NCBI RefSeq assembly: GCF_030252345.1
Contig: NZ_CP126980.1
Location: 1,251,001-1,315,000, forward strand
DNA from: Actinoplanes oblitus
GTDB lineage: Bacteria; Actinomycetota; Actinomycetes; Mycobacteriales; Micromonosporaceae
DNA: 64,000 nt
Direction: 5' to 3'
In this document: one piece after another, positions 19,201 to 27,407 of the stretch
Layout: each line of letters starts with the position of its first letter
How positions within the stretch are numbered: position 1 is the stretch's first letter
The notes under the pieces: generated by a model
Seen by the model: the letters and a program-made list of their open reading frames with translations, nothing else
Database searches by the model: none
Told to the model about the DNA's origin: nothing
Translations under genes and position numbers: made by a program

Positions 19201-20280
19201 TCAGGCCGGTCCGCCCGGCCGCTGCTCACCCATCGAAGGCGAGGAATTTTCGGGCCCGTTGTGCCAGGCCGGAGGCGTCGCGGAGCGGGGGGCCAGCCGG
19301 GACGCGGCGATCCGCCCGGACAGCCCGGTGTTCTCCAGCGCCTCGGTCAGCGCCCGGCGCAGCTCCCGCTGCACTGTCACCTGGCTGTCCGCGGTGGTCT
19401 TCGCGATGGTCCGGATCGTCGCGCCGTCGACGGTGAGCGTCTCCACGCCGACCACGTCCGGCGGCTCGATGAACTCGGTCTGGTGATCCGGGTGCTCGGC
19501 GACCGCGTCGGCGGCCTCCTTCAGCACCGCCACCGCCTCCTCGGAGCTGACGAAGCCGATCGGGATGTCGATCACCACCATGGCCCAGCCCTGGCTCTTG
19601 TTGCCGACCCGGACGATCTCGCCGTTGCGGATGTACCAGAGCACGCCGCGGGAGTCGCGGACCGTGGTGATCCGCAGGCCGACGCTCTCCACCACGCCGG
19701 TGGCCTCGCCCAGGTCGACGGTGTCGCCCACGCCGTACTGGTCCTCCAGGAGCATGAACAGACCGGCTATCAAGTCCTTGACCAGGCTCTGCGCGCCGAA
19801 GCCCAGGGCGACGCCGACGATGCCGGCGCTGGCCAGCAGCGGGGCCAGGTTGAAGCCGAACTCACCGAGCACCAGCAGCGCGGTCATCGTGAAGACCACC
19901 GCGCTGACGAAGCTGCGCAGCACCGAGCCGATCGCCTCGGCCCGCTGGCGGCGCCGCTCCGGGATGTACTGCGCGTCCTCCGCCGTGACGTCGGCCCGCT
20001 CCTTGAGCGGTTTCAGCAGGGCCGGCATCGCGGCTCGCGAGGTGCTGGCGGTCAGCCGGGAGATCGTCCGGTGCAGCAGCCAGCGGATCAGCATGGCGAT
20101 CGCGATGATCGCGATGATCCGGACCGGCTTGAGGATGAGCACGTAGCCGCCCTGGGCCACCCATTCGGGTACCACGTTCTGGTCGGTGAGCCACTTGCAC
20201 ATCGAGTCGTCGAGGCACGACTGCTTCAGGTCGAGCGTCGGGACCGAGACGGAGGGGGACGGTGGGTCGAGGAGCAACAC
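19201..20280 (-). CDS. MscS-family mechanosensitive ion channel
   Basis: A 359-residue small-conductance mechanosensitive channel. It has an extracytoplasmic N-terminus, helices at about 46-69 and 118-142, and the pore-lining TM3 with Gly/Ala pattern LLASAGIVGVALGFGAQSLVKDL (about 147-169). The conserved beta-domain follows (YGVGDTVDLGEATGVVESVGLRITTVRD). It should gate on membrane tension to release solutes after hypo-osmotic shock. The C-terminal 35 residues are a disordered Pro/Ser-rich tail. The start is divergent from the HNH gene with a 190-bp gap. The MFS gene downstream is separated by about 200 bp without a gene. Confidence 0.88.
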   Translation of the reverse strand: MLLLDPPSPSVSVPTLDLKQSCLDDSMCKWLTDQNVVPEWVAQGGYVLILKPVRIIAIIAIAMLIRWLLHRTISRLTASTSRAAMPALLKPLKERADVTAEDAQYIPERRRQRAEAIGSVLRSFVSAVVFTMTALLVLGEFGFNLAPLLASAGIVGVALGFGAQSLVKDLIAGLFMLLEDQYGVGDTVDLGEATGVVESVGLRITTVRDSRGVLWYIRNGEIVRVGNKSQGWAMVVIDIPIGFVSSEEAVAVLKEAADAVAEHPDHQTEFIEPPDVVGVETLTVDGATIRTIAKTTADSQVTVQRELRRALTEALENTGLSGRIAASRLAPRSATPPAWHNGPENSSPSMGEQRPGGPA

Positions 20281-20470
20281 GGGTAGTCAAGCTACCGGGT
20301 GTGGCGGGGTGGACGACGTCAGACGTTTACCGTCAAGCCACAGATTGTGCTCGCAATTTGGTCATCCATCAGGGACTATTGGCGCACAGGCTTCGTCAGC
20401 GAGGCCCAGATCACACACGGCTGAGCTACAGGAGCGCGCACCAGTAACTGACACCGGAAGGGTGATCGCG

Positions 20471-21025
20471 ATGCCTGACATACGACCCACAGTGGGCTCT
20501 TCCGCGTTGGTGCTGAACGCTACCTACGAGCCGCTGTGCGTCGTATCGGTGCGTCGAGCCACCATCCTCGTGCTCACTGCCAAGGCCGAGTGCGTGTCCG
20601 ACGGTGACGGCATCCTGCACAGCGCGCACGAGCAACTCCCGGTCCCCTCCGTGGTCCGCCTCACGCGGTACGTGAAGGTGCCCTACCGCACGCACGTCGG
20701 CCTCTCCCGTCGTGCCATCTTCGCCCGTGACGGCGGCCGTTGCGCGTACTGCCGGGGTTCGGCCGAGACCATCGACCACGTCTTCCCGCGCAGCCGCGGC
20801 GGCCTGCACGCCTGGGAGAACGTCGTGGCCGCCTGCGCCAAGTGCAACCACAGCAAGGGCGACAAGACCCCCGCCGAGCTGGGCTGGCGGCTGCATTCCA
20901 TACCGCAGGCACCACGTGGAGTGGCGTGGCGGGTGCTCGGGCATCGCACGCCCGACCCCCGCTGGATGGACTGGCTCGACCTGCCCGACACCCACGCCGC
21001 CACGGCTCCCGCCGAGGCGGCGTAA
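20471..21025 (+). CDS. HNH endonuclease family protein
   Basis: The 184-residue product shows a compact HNH fold in its second half: RCAYCRGSAETIDHVFPRSRGG then ENVVAACAKCNHSKGDKTP. Two CxxC pairs bind a structural zinc and the DH...N...H residues form the ββα-metal active site. The N-terminal SALVLNATYEPLCVVSVRRA is the conserved extension of the widespread actinobacterial chromosomal HNH protein. ATG at 20471 is chosen because GGAAGG lies 9 bp upstream; a GTG three codons earlier overlaps the RBS. It is present as a lone housekeeping-type nuclease, possibly in DNA repair. It is convergent with the sortase gene and abuts its stop. Confidence 0.9.
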   Translation: MPDIRPTVGSSALVLNATYEPLCVVSVRRATILVLTAKAECVSDGDGILHSAHEQLPVPSVVRLTRYVKVPYRTHVGLSRRAIFARDGGRCAYCRGSAETIDHVFPRSRGGLHAWENVVAACAKCNHSKGDKTPAELGWRLHSIPQAPRGVAWRVLGHRTPDPRWMDWLDLPDTHAATAPAEAA

Positions 21026-21817
21026 TTATTGCTCGGCCTCGATCAGCGACGCGTACACGACCACGTTGTCGGCGTATCCCTGGTCACCGCCGAGCCACTT
21101 CCCGCCACAGGTCATCAGGCGTAACGAGGGCCGGCTGTAGTCGCCGTACACGCGGTGCACGGGCAGCCGGTCCTTGTCGTAGTGCTCCACCGAGTTCACC
21201 TCGAACACGGCCACGGTGCCGTCCTCCCGGAGCACCTCGATCCGCTGCCGCGGCCTGAGCCGCATCAGGTCGTGGAAGACCGACGGCCCGGTCCGGGTGT
21301 CCGCGTGCCCGACGAAGAGCGCCGGCCCGAACTGGCCGGGCGTCGGCCCGCCGCCGAACCAGCCGACCTCGTTGTGCCGTTTCAGCGGCGGCACGTCGAC
21401 CGACCCGTCGCCGGCCCGTCCGACTTCCAGCACCGGCGCGTCCACGTGCAGATCCGGAATGGTGAGCCGCCGCGGCCGGCTCGGCTCGAGCACCGGGAAG
21501 GCGCGCGGCGGCGGCTGGTCCGGATCCCGGAACATCCCGATGTCGAAACCGGTGGCCACGCCGAGTCCCATGCCGACCGCGAACAGTCCGATGAAGAACA
21601 TGACCAGCGCGATCCAGCCGGCGCCGAGCGTCCGGCGCCGGGGGCGACGGGGCCGGCCCGGCTGCACGGGTCTGCGTTGCCGCCGCCCCGCCTGGGACGG
21701 CGGCGTCGGCAGCGGCCCGGTCACCACGCCCGGCGGCGGGGCGGCGATCACCTGGGCCGGGCGTTTCCGGGCGACCGCCTCGGGCATGCGCGGCGGGCGC
21801 TGGGTCTCCTCCGCCAC
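21026..21817 (-). CDS. Class F-type sortase
   Basis: The 263-residue transpeptidase has a proline/arginine-rich cytoplasmic tail (1-62), one signal-anchor helix (about 64-88) and a sortase beta-barrel outside. H171 (FVGHADTRTG) and C237 (RLMTCGGKW) are the catalytic pair, and DNVVVYA ends the fold as in class F enzymes. The usual C-terminal catalytic arginine is not obvious in GDQGYADN, so activity should be treated with caution. The gene lies 7 bp downstream of, and on the same strand as, a small secreted protein with a C-terminal membrane anchor, a likely substrate. Confidence 0.85.
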   Translation of the reverse strand: MAEETQRPPRMPEAVARKRPAQVIAAPPPGVVTGPLPTPPSQAGRRQRRPVQPGRPRRPRRRTLGAGWIALVMFFIGLFAVGMGLGVATGFDIGMFRDPDQPPPRAFPVLEPSRPRRLTIPDLHVDAPVLEVGRAGDGSVDVPPLKRHNEVGWFGGGPTPGQFGPALFVGHADTRTGPSVFHDLMRLRPRQRIEVLREDGTVAVFEVNSVEHYDKDRLPVHRVYGDYSRPSLRLMTCGGKWLGGDQGYADNVVVYASLIEAEQ

Positions 21818-21824
21818 CGGGGCC

Positions 21825-22307
21825 TCAGCCCAGCCGCCGGCGACGGATCGACAGCGCGGCCAGGCCCAGGCCGCCCACCATCACCACCAGGCCGCCGCCG
21901 ACCAGCAGCGACGCGATCCGCTCCGGGGCGGTACCGCCGCCGCCGGTGGCCGGCCCGCGGCTCGGCTCCACCTTGGCCAGCACGTGCAGCGAGGCGCTCG
22001 CGGTCTTCCCGTCCGGGCAGCGCAGGGTCGCCGCGTAGTCGCCGGCCGCCTGATCGGCCGGCACCTTCACGGTCGCGGTCAGGAAGACGAAGTCGGGTTC
22101 GACGGCCACCGCCCCGATCGGATCCGCGCTGACCGTCGCGGCTTTCAGGTTGTCGGTGCAGGAGGCACGCAACGAGACCGGGTCGCCGGCGCGCACCGTG
22201 CTCGGATTGATCTCGAGGAAGACCGACGCGGCCTGCGCGGCGGACGCCGGCAGCAGGGTCGCCGCCATGATCATCGCCGCCGCGGCGGCGGAGCCGAGCA
22301 ATCGCAT
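21825..22307 (-). CDS. Secreted, C-terminally anchored surface protein (probable sortase partner)
   Basis: The 160-residue product starts at an ATG 5-6 bp after GGGAGG. It has a Sec signal peptide (about 1-27), an Ig-like extracytoplasmic domain of about 90 residues with two cysteines (ASCTDN and LRCPDG), then a GPATGGGGTAPER spacer. A C-terminal hydrophobic helix (about 134-153) and the basic tail RRRRLG complete the typical layout of a cell-wall sorting signal. No canonical LPXTG is present; PATGG is the nearest motif. It is immediately upstream of the sortase gene and probably in one transcript. Confidence 0.75.
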   Translation of the reverse strand: MRLLGSAAAAAMIMAATLLPASAAQAASVFLEINPSTVRAGDPVSLRASCTDNLKAATVSADPIGAVAVEPDFVFLTATVKVPADQAAGDYAATLRCPDGKTASASLHVLAKVEPSRGPATGGGGTAPERIASLLVGGGLVVMVGGLGLAALSIRRRRLG

Positions 22308-22510
22308 GGAACCTCCCTCTCGCCGTTCGCGGGCGGAAAGTACGCGGACGGCGCGTGAAGGTGATTTTCGCATTGCCGAGCACAATCCGCGTAGATCCCG
22401 ACGGCGTGAGACCCCGGTTCGAGACCCGACGGTCCGGCACGACTCGTGCTCCGCTACCGTGATTGATGTTCGACATAAAATGAGGATCACCGGCGCCTGG
22501 GGGCGTTCAG

Positions 22511-22801
22511 TTGTCTGTAATCACAACCGTTCTGGTCTATGTGATCATCCCGGCCGCGGTCATCGGCACGGTGGCCGTCATCGTGTTCGCCGGCTCCGAC
22601 AAGGGCAAGCCGTCCAAGCGGTACCGTCCCGGCCGGCCGTACGAGTTCGCGCCGATGTGGTTCATGGCGTCGCCCGCGCGTACCGTCGCGGCCGGCCACG
22701 GCCACGAGGCTCCGGCGCTCGAGCGCGGACTGGTCATCGAGGACAGTTCCGGCGCTCCGGTCCGGCCCGGCCCGACAGGAGGCGCAAGTGACAAGTGGTG
22801 A
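22511..22801 (+). CDS. Small conserved-looking membrane protein
   Basis: A 96-residue product with one N-terminal helix (about 4-27, ITTVLVYVIIPAAVIGTVAVIVF), then a basic linker and a cytoplasmic tail rich in Arg/Pro/Gly. The next gene overlaps its end by 14 bp, so both are likely coupled. TTG start. I recognise no function; it resembles short actinobacterial open frames found with the TPM-like gene that follows. Confidence 0.6.
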   Translation: MSVITTVLVYVIIPAAVIGTVAVIVFAGSDKGKPSKRYRPGRPYEFAPMWFMASPARTVAAGHGHEAPALERGLVIEDSSGAPVRPGPTGGASDKW

Positions 22802-23177
22802 GCTGGTCGAGGCCGACCGCGAGGGTCCGTTCTCGACCCGGCAGCTGCTGCGCCTCGACGAGGCGCTCCGGATCGCCGACCAGGCGACCGGGCTGACCTT
22901 CAGCATCTACCTCGGCGAGCTGGCGGAACCGATCCGTGAGTCCGCCGAGAAACTGCACAGCGAGATCGTGAACCCGCACCGGGCGGTGCTGCTCGCGGTC
23001 TCGCCGAACCAGCGCCGGTTGGAGATCGTCACGGGCGACGAGGCCCGCAAGCGGATCACCGACCGGGACGCGAAACTGGCGGCGTTCGGCATGGCCGGTT
23101 CGTTCGCCGGCGGTGACCTGGTCGGCGGCCTGCTGATCGGCCTGGACCAGCTCGCCTCGCACGCCGGTAAGTCCTGA
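22788..23177 (+). CDS. DUF5130/TPM-type domain protein
   Basis: A 129-residue soluble protein. RLDEALRIADQATGLTFSIYLGEL and the later AVLLAVSPNQRRLEIVTGDEARKRITD match the alternating helix/strand pattern of TPM-fold proteins (DUF5130-like, actinobacterial). The C-terminus has a weakly hydrophobic Gly-rich stretch (GGDLVGGLLIGLDQL). GTG start inside the end of the preceding gene, with AGGAGG about 8 bp upstream. Function is unknown. The family assignment is by appearance only. Confidence 0.6.
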   Translation: MTSGELVEADREGPFSTRQLLRLDEALRIADQATGLTFSIYLGELAEPIRESAEKLHSEIVNPHRAVLLAVSPNQRRLEIVTGDEARKRITDRDAKLAAFGMAGSFAGGDLVGGLLIGLDQLASHAGKS

Positions 23178-23181
23178 CCGG

Positions 23182-23733
23182 CTAGAAACGGCTGACCCTG
23201 ATCGGGTAGGGGGCGTCGAGCTTCACCGGCTCGGCGCCCTCGACGCGTTGCAGCTGCCGGTACGCCGCACCGTCCAGCATGTGCACGGAGAGCGCCGCGC
23301 CCGGCTCCACCCGCCAGTAGGCCGGGATGCCCGCCGACGCGTACACCGCGGGTTTGAGCAGGCGGTCGTAACGCCGGGTCTCGGGTGACTCCACCTCGAC
23401 CACCAGTGCCACATCGGCCGGATCCACCCAGATCGCCCCGGACGAGCGCGGGCGCAACACCGTCACGTCCGGCACCAGGCTGCTGGAGTCGATCTCGACG
23501 CCCAGCCGGGCGCAGACCCACCAGTCCGGCGGGGCGGCCGCGCGCAGGGCGAGCACCACCGCCTCGACAGCGGCGTCGTGTGCCGGGCCGGGTGGCGGCG
23601 GGGTGACGTGCAGGCTGCCGTCGACGATCTCGTAGCGGTGCCCGTCCTGGGGGAACAGGTGCAGGTCGGGCTCGGTCCACCGGCCGTCCGGAGCGGTCCA
23701 TCGCACCGGCGAACCCTGGCTCAGCATCGTCAC
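23182..23733 (-). CDS. Uma2 family (DUF820) putative endonuclease
   Basis: The 183-residue protein has the Uma2/DUF820 layout, a PD-(D/E)XK-like fold: GHRYEIVDGSLHVTPPP near the N-terminus, then SSLVPDVTVLRP and DVALVVEVESPETRRYDRLLKPAVYASAGIPAYWRVE. The Asp in LVPD, the Glu in VVEVES and the downstream K/Y are the expected catalytic set, although the usual ExK is here ExE. The physiological role of the family is poorly known and it is often multicopy. It is monocistronic and convergent with the DUF5130-like gene. Confidence 0.8.
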   Translation of the reverse strand: MTMLSQGSPVRWTAPDGRWTEPDLHLFPQDGHRYEIVDGSLHVTPPPPGPAHDAAVEAVVLALRAAAPPDWWVCARLGVEIDSSSLVPDVTVLRPRSSGAIWVDPADVALVVEVESPETRRYDRLLKPAVYASAGIPAYWRVEPGAALSVHMLDGAAYRQLQRVEGAEPVKLDAPYPIRVSRF

Positions 23734-23800
23734 GCGCCACCTCCAACGCCGCGGAGTGTCAGCCTACTCACGCAGCGTCGATGCAACTTGCAGTACGCAG

Positions 23801-23838
23801 GAAAAACGGCCCCATCCAGCGAACTGGACGGGGCCGTT
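23801..23838 (-). terminator. Rho-independent terminator of pepN
   Basis: On the minus strand a 15-bp stem with one mismatch (AACGGCCCCGTCCAG pairing with CTGGATGGGGCCGTT, loop TTCG) is followed by a run of T. It lies 18 bp past the pepN stop. It is one of the few classical U-tract terminators in this window. Confidence 0.85.
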
Positions 23839-23855
23839 CACCCGTACCGGATGAG

Positions 23856-26414
23856 TCAGCCCGCGGCCTGGTCCTTCGCGCGGGCCTTGAGCGCCCGCAG
23901 GATCCCGTCCCGGCCCTCGGCGACCAGCCGGCGCAGCGACGCCGGGTGCCCGTCCCGGGCCAGCCAGGCGTCGGTCAGCGCGACCGTCTCCTCGCTGATC
24001 TGGAACGTCGGGTACGCCAGGGTGGCGAACTCCTGGGCCGGCTCGCTGTCCGAGCGCGCCCAGACATCGCCCACCACCTCGAAGAACTTCTCCGCGTACG
24101 GCGCCGTGAGGGCCACCTGGCGGGTGCTCTGGAAGCCCTGCAGCAGCGACCGGTTCAACCAGTTCGGCGGGGTCTGCGGCCCGGTCAGCTCGGCCCACAC
24201 CCGGGCCTTGTTCTCCGGCGTCGGCAGCAGGGCGCGGGCGGTCGCCGCCTCCCGCTCACCGCTGGCGGTCTTGTCGCCGGCCAGCTCCTCGTCGATCTCC
24301 GACTCGGTCGCCGCGCCGATCGCGGCCAGCGCCTGCAGCAGCGACCAGCGCAGCTCGGTGTCGACCACCAGGCCGGCCGGTTTCTCCCCGCCGCTGAGCC
24401 AGGCCCGCAGCACGGCGGCCTGCTCCGGCGTGCGGGCCGCGGTGATGTACGCCCGTGCCCAGGTCAGCTGCCAGCCGCTGCCCGGCTCGGCGGTGCCCAG
24501 CTGGGACTCGGCCAGCTCGGCCAGCATGGCCCAGCCGGTCGGCGCCCACGCCGGGTCGGCGAAGCTGACCAGCGCGCTGGCCGCCTGCCGCAGCGTGGCG
24601 GTGGTCAGGTTGATGTCGCTCTCGGCCGGCAGACCGGAGCAGACCAGCTGCAGGTAGTCCCGGGCGGCCAGCTCGGCGTCGCGCAGCATGTCCCAGGCCG
24701 CGGCCCAGCACAGCGCCCGCGGCAGCGACGACTCGAAGCCCGCGATGTGCTTGACCAGCACGCCCATCGAGCGCTCGTCGAGGCGCAGTTTCGCGTACGT
24801 CAGGTCGTCGTCGTTGAACAGCAGCACGTCCGGCGCGGTGACCCCGGCCAGCGCGGTGATCTCGGTGCGGTCGCCGGTGACGTCCACCTCGAGCCGGTCC
24901 CGGCGCACCAGGCGGTCGCCGTCCAGGTCGTAGAGGCCGATCCCGATCCGGTGGGTGCGCAGCGTCGGGTAGCCGGCCGGCGCCTCCTGCAGCACCGCCA
25001 CGCTGGTGTACCGGCCCTCGTCGTCCAGCTCGACGACCGGGCGCAGCGTGTTGACCTGCGCGGTCTCCAGCCACTGGGCGGCGAACTTGCGCAGCTCCCG
25101 GCCGGACGCCGTCTCCAGCTCGTTGAGCAGGTCGTCGAAGGTGGCGTTGCCCCAGGCGTGCTTGGCGAAGTAAGCGCGCAGACCGGTGCGGAACGCGTCC
25201 AGCCCGACGTACGCGACCAGCTGCTTGATCACGCTGGCGCCCTTGGCGTACGTGATGCCGTCGAAGTTGACCTCGACCGCCTCCAGATCCGGCATCTCGC
25301 AGTACACCGGGTGGGTGGAGGAGAGCTGGTCCTGCCGGTAACCCCAGGCCTTGCGCATCGCCAGGAACGTCGACCAGGCGTCGGTGAAGCGGGTGGCGTG
25401 CGTGTTGCACCAGTGGCTGGCCCACTCGGCGAACGACTCGTTCAGCCACAGGTCGTTCCACCAGCGCATGGTGACCAGGTTGCCGAACCACATGTGGGCG
25501 AGCTCGTGCAGGATGGTGTTGGCGCGCTGCTCGTACTCGTAGTCGGTGACCTGCGAGCGGAAGATGTAGTGCGCCTCGGCGTGCGTCACGCAGCCGAAAT
25601 TCTCCATCGCGCCGGCGTTGAAGTCCGGAACCCACAGCTGGTCGTACTTCGGCAGCGGGTAACGCACCCCGAACTGCTCGTGGAAGAAGTCGAAGCCCTG
25701 CTTGGTGATCAGGAACAGGTCGTCGGCGTCCAGGTACCGGGCCATCGAGGCGCGGCAGAACACGCCCAGCTCGATCCCGTCGTGCGAGTCGCGGACCTCG
25801 TGGTACGGCCCGGCGCAGATCGCCGAGATGTACGTGCTCATCCGCGCCGAGGTGGCGAAGTGGACCGTCCGGGTGCCCCGCGGACCCGTCTCGTCCCGCT
25901 CGACGGGCATGTTCGAGACCACTTTCCAGTGGCCCGGCGCTGTCACGTGCCAGGTGAAGACGCTTTTCAGGTCGGGCTGGTCGAACGCCGCGTACACCCG
26001 CTGGGCGTCGGCGGTCTCGAACTGGCTGTAGAGGTAGACCTCCTGGTCCGCCGGGTCGACGCTGCGCTGCAGGCCCTGCCCGCTCGCCGAGTAGGCGAAG
26101 TCGCCGTCGACGACCAGGACGTTGGTCGCCGCCAGGCCGGGCAGCCGCAGGCCCTTCTCGGCCGACCAGGCGCTGAGGTCCAGCGGCGTGCCGTTCAGCG
26201 TGGCGCTGTGCAGTTTCGCCGCCGCCGCCTCGATGAACGTGTCGGCGCCCGGCTCGCCGCACTGGAACGTGATGGTCGTGGTGGAGCGGAAGGTGTCGGA
26301 CCCGGGGTTGCCGTTTCCGTCGGTCAGATCGAGTGTGATGTCGTAACCGGTCACCTCGAGCAATCGACTCCGCTCGGCGGCCTCGACCTGGGTCAGGTTG
26401 TGAACACCGGCCAC
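23856..26414 (-). CDS. pepN: Aminopeptidase N (M1 zinc metallopeptidase)
   Basis: The 852-residue cytoplasmic aminopeptidase cleaves N-terminal residues in peptide turnover. Key motifs: GAMEN exopeptidase motif (268-272), HELAHMWFGN zinc motif (HExxH, 303-307) and the third zinc ligand E326 in LNESFAEW. An ERAP1-like C-terminal domain fills the rest. The GTG giving VAGVHNLTQVEAAERSRLL is chosen because GGAGA sits about 6 bp upstream. A classical terminator follows the gene. It is divergent from the Rv2466c-like gene, as in other actinobacteria. Confidence 0.95.
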   Translation of the reverse strand: MAGVHNLTQVEAAERSRLLEVTGYDITLDLTDGNGNPGSDTFRSTTTITFQCGEPGADTFIEAAAAKLHSATLNGTPLDLSAWSAEKGLRLPGLAATNVLVVDGDFAYSASGQGLQRSVDPADQEVYLYSQFETADAQRVYAAFDQPDLKSVFTWHVTAPGHWKVVSNMPVERDETGPRGTRTVHFATSARMSTYISAICAGPYHEVRDSHDGIELGVFCRASMARYLDADDLFLITKQGFDFFHEQFGVRYPLPKYDQLWVPDFNAGAMENFGCVTHAEAHYIFRSQVTDYEYEQRANTILHELAHMWFGNLVTMRWWNDLWLNESFAEWASHWCNTHATRFTDAWSTFLAMRKAWGYRQDQLSSTHPVYCEMPDLEAVEVNFDGITYAKGASVIKQLVAYVGLDAFRTGLRAYFAKHAWGNATFDDLLNELETASGRELRKFAAQWLETAQVNTLRPVVELDDEGRYTSVAVLQEAPAGYPTLRTHRIGIGLYDLDGDRLVRRDRLEVDVTGDRTEITALAGVTAPDVLLFNDDDLTYAKLRLDERSMGVLVKHIAGFESSLPRALCWAAAWDMLRDAELAARDYLQLVCSGLPAESDINLTTATLRQAASALVSFADPAWAPTGWAMLAELAESQLGTAEPGSGWQLTWARAYITAARTPEQAAVLRAWLSGGEKPAGLVVDTELRWSLLQALAAIGAATESEIDEELAGDKTASGEREAATARALLPTPENKARVWAELTGPQTPPNWLNRSLLQGFQSTRQVALTAPYAEKFFEVVGDVWARSDSEPAQEFATLAYPTFQISEETVALTDAWLARDGHPASLRRLVAEGRDGILRALKARAKDQAAG

Positions 26415-26515
26415 GTGCACTCTCCTTCGAGCTGACTGCTTTTCCCCGAAGCCTATGCGCCGCGAGCCCGTCACACCGCACCCGCACCACCTTCAGTTGG
26501 TGGCAGGATCGATCT

Positions 26516-27142
26516 ATGACTGAACGCGCCACCGTCGACATGTGGTTCGACCCCATCTGCCCCTGGGCCTGGATGACCTCTCGCTGGCTGCTCGAGGTGG
26601 AGAAGGTGCGCCCCCTGGACGTCCGTTTCCACGTGATGAGCCTGTCGGTGCTGAACGAGGGCCGTGATCTCCCGGAGCAGTACCGGGACCTGATGTCCAA
26701 GGGCTGGGGCCCGGTCCGGGTCTGCATCGCGGCCGCCGAGACAGCCGGCCCGGACGTGCTGCGTGACCTCTACACCGCCCTCGGCACCCGTATCCACCTG
26801 CAGAAGTACGAGCTGGACGAGAAGCTGTACCGGGAGGCGCTGACCGAGGTCGGCCTCGACCCCGAGCTGGCCGCGGCGGCGAACAGCGACAGCCGCGACG
26901 AGGCCCTGCGGGACAGCCACAACGCCGGGATGAAGCCGGTCGGCACCGACGTGGGCACCCCGGTGATCCACGCGCCCGGCCCCAACCCGGACGAGAAGAT
27001 CGCCTTCTTCGGGCCGGTGGTCACCCCGGCGCCCAAGGGCGACGCGGCCGGCAAGCTCTGGGACGGCGTGCTGCTGGTCGCCGGCACCCCGGGCTTCTAC
27101 GAGATCAAGCGGAGCCGGGAGATCGGTCCGATTTTCGATTAG
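26516..27142 (+). CDS. DsbA-fold protein, Rv2466c-like (mycothiol-linked nitroreductase family)
   Basis: The sequence aligns closely with M. tuberculosis Rv2466c: WFDPICPWAWMTSRWLLEV, then FHVMSLSVLNE, DLPEQYR, GWGPVRV, DVGTPVIH and FFGPVV. Rv2466c is a mycothiol-dependent reductase that activates nitro-prodrugs. Here the active-site motif is C15-P-W-A18; Rv2466c has CPWC. The second cysteine is therefore missing and any redox cycle would be monothiol. The cis-Pro loop (VGTPVIH) is conserved. The 208-residue length is normal. A 16-bp palindromic hairpin lies 23 bp after the stop. Confidence 0.85.
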   Translation: MTERATVDMWFDPICPWAWMTSRWLLEVEKVRPLDVRFHVMSLSVLNEGRDLPEQYRDLMSKGWGPVRVCIAAAETAGPDVLRDLYTALGTRIHLQKYELDEKLYREALTEVGLDPELAAAANSDSRDEALRDSHNAGMKPVGTDVGTPVIHAPGPNPDEKIAFFGPVVTPAPKGDAAGKLWDGVLLVAGTPGFYEIKRSREIGPIFD

Positions 27143-27165
27143 TTCGCCACCTGTCACCGCGGGCG

Positions 27166-27202
27166 GTCGTTGGATGAGGTGATGTACACCTCATTCAACG
27201 AC
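27166..27202 (+). terminator. Near-perfect 16-bp palindromic hairpin after the Rv2466c-like gene
   Basis: GTCGTTGGATGAGGTG at 27166-27181 pairs with CACCTCATTCAACGAC at 27187-27202 around a 5-nt loop; the single mismatch is a G-T wobble. It is 23 bp past the stop codon, which favours an actinobacterial U-less terminator. The symmetry could also serve as an operator for the next gene. The rest of the 265-bp gap holds no convincing gene. Confidence 0.6.
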
Positions 27203-27407
27203 GCCGCCGGTGTGACCTTCGGCGTCCAGCGCGAAGTCTGGACGGATCTGTCCCCTGAACTGGCGGGGCTCGTGGCCCCGCCGGTCGTCGTGACGGCCCG
27301 CCCGGTGCAACGTCCGGTGAACGGCCGCCGGCGGGCCCAGTTGAGCAGGTCACGCGGGAACATGCCGGTGCGCGGGTACCGTCGGCCCGCCGGGTAAGTT
27401 GCCAGCC

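Noticed and set aside
27170..27397. 75-codon frame after the Rv2466c-like gene
   Set aside because: It begins inside the palindromic hairpin, has no RBS and turns into Arg-rich low complexity; better explained as non-coding.
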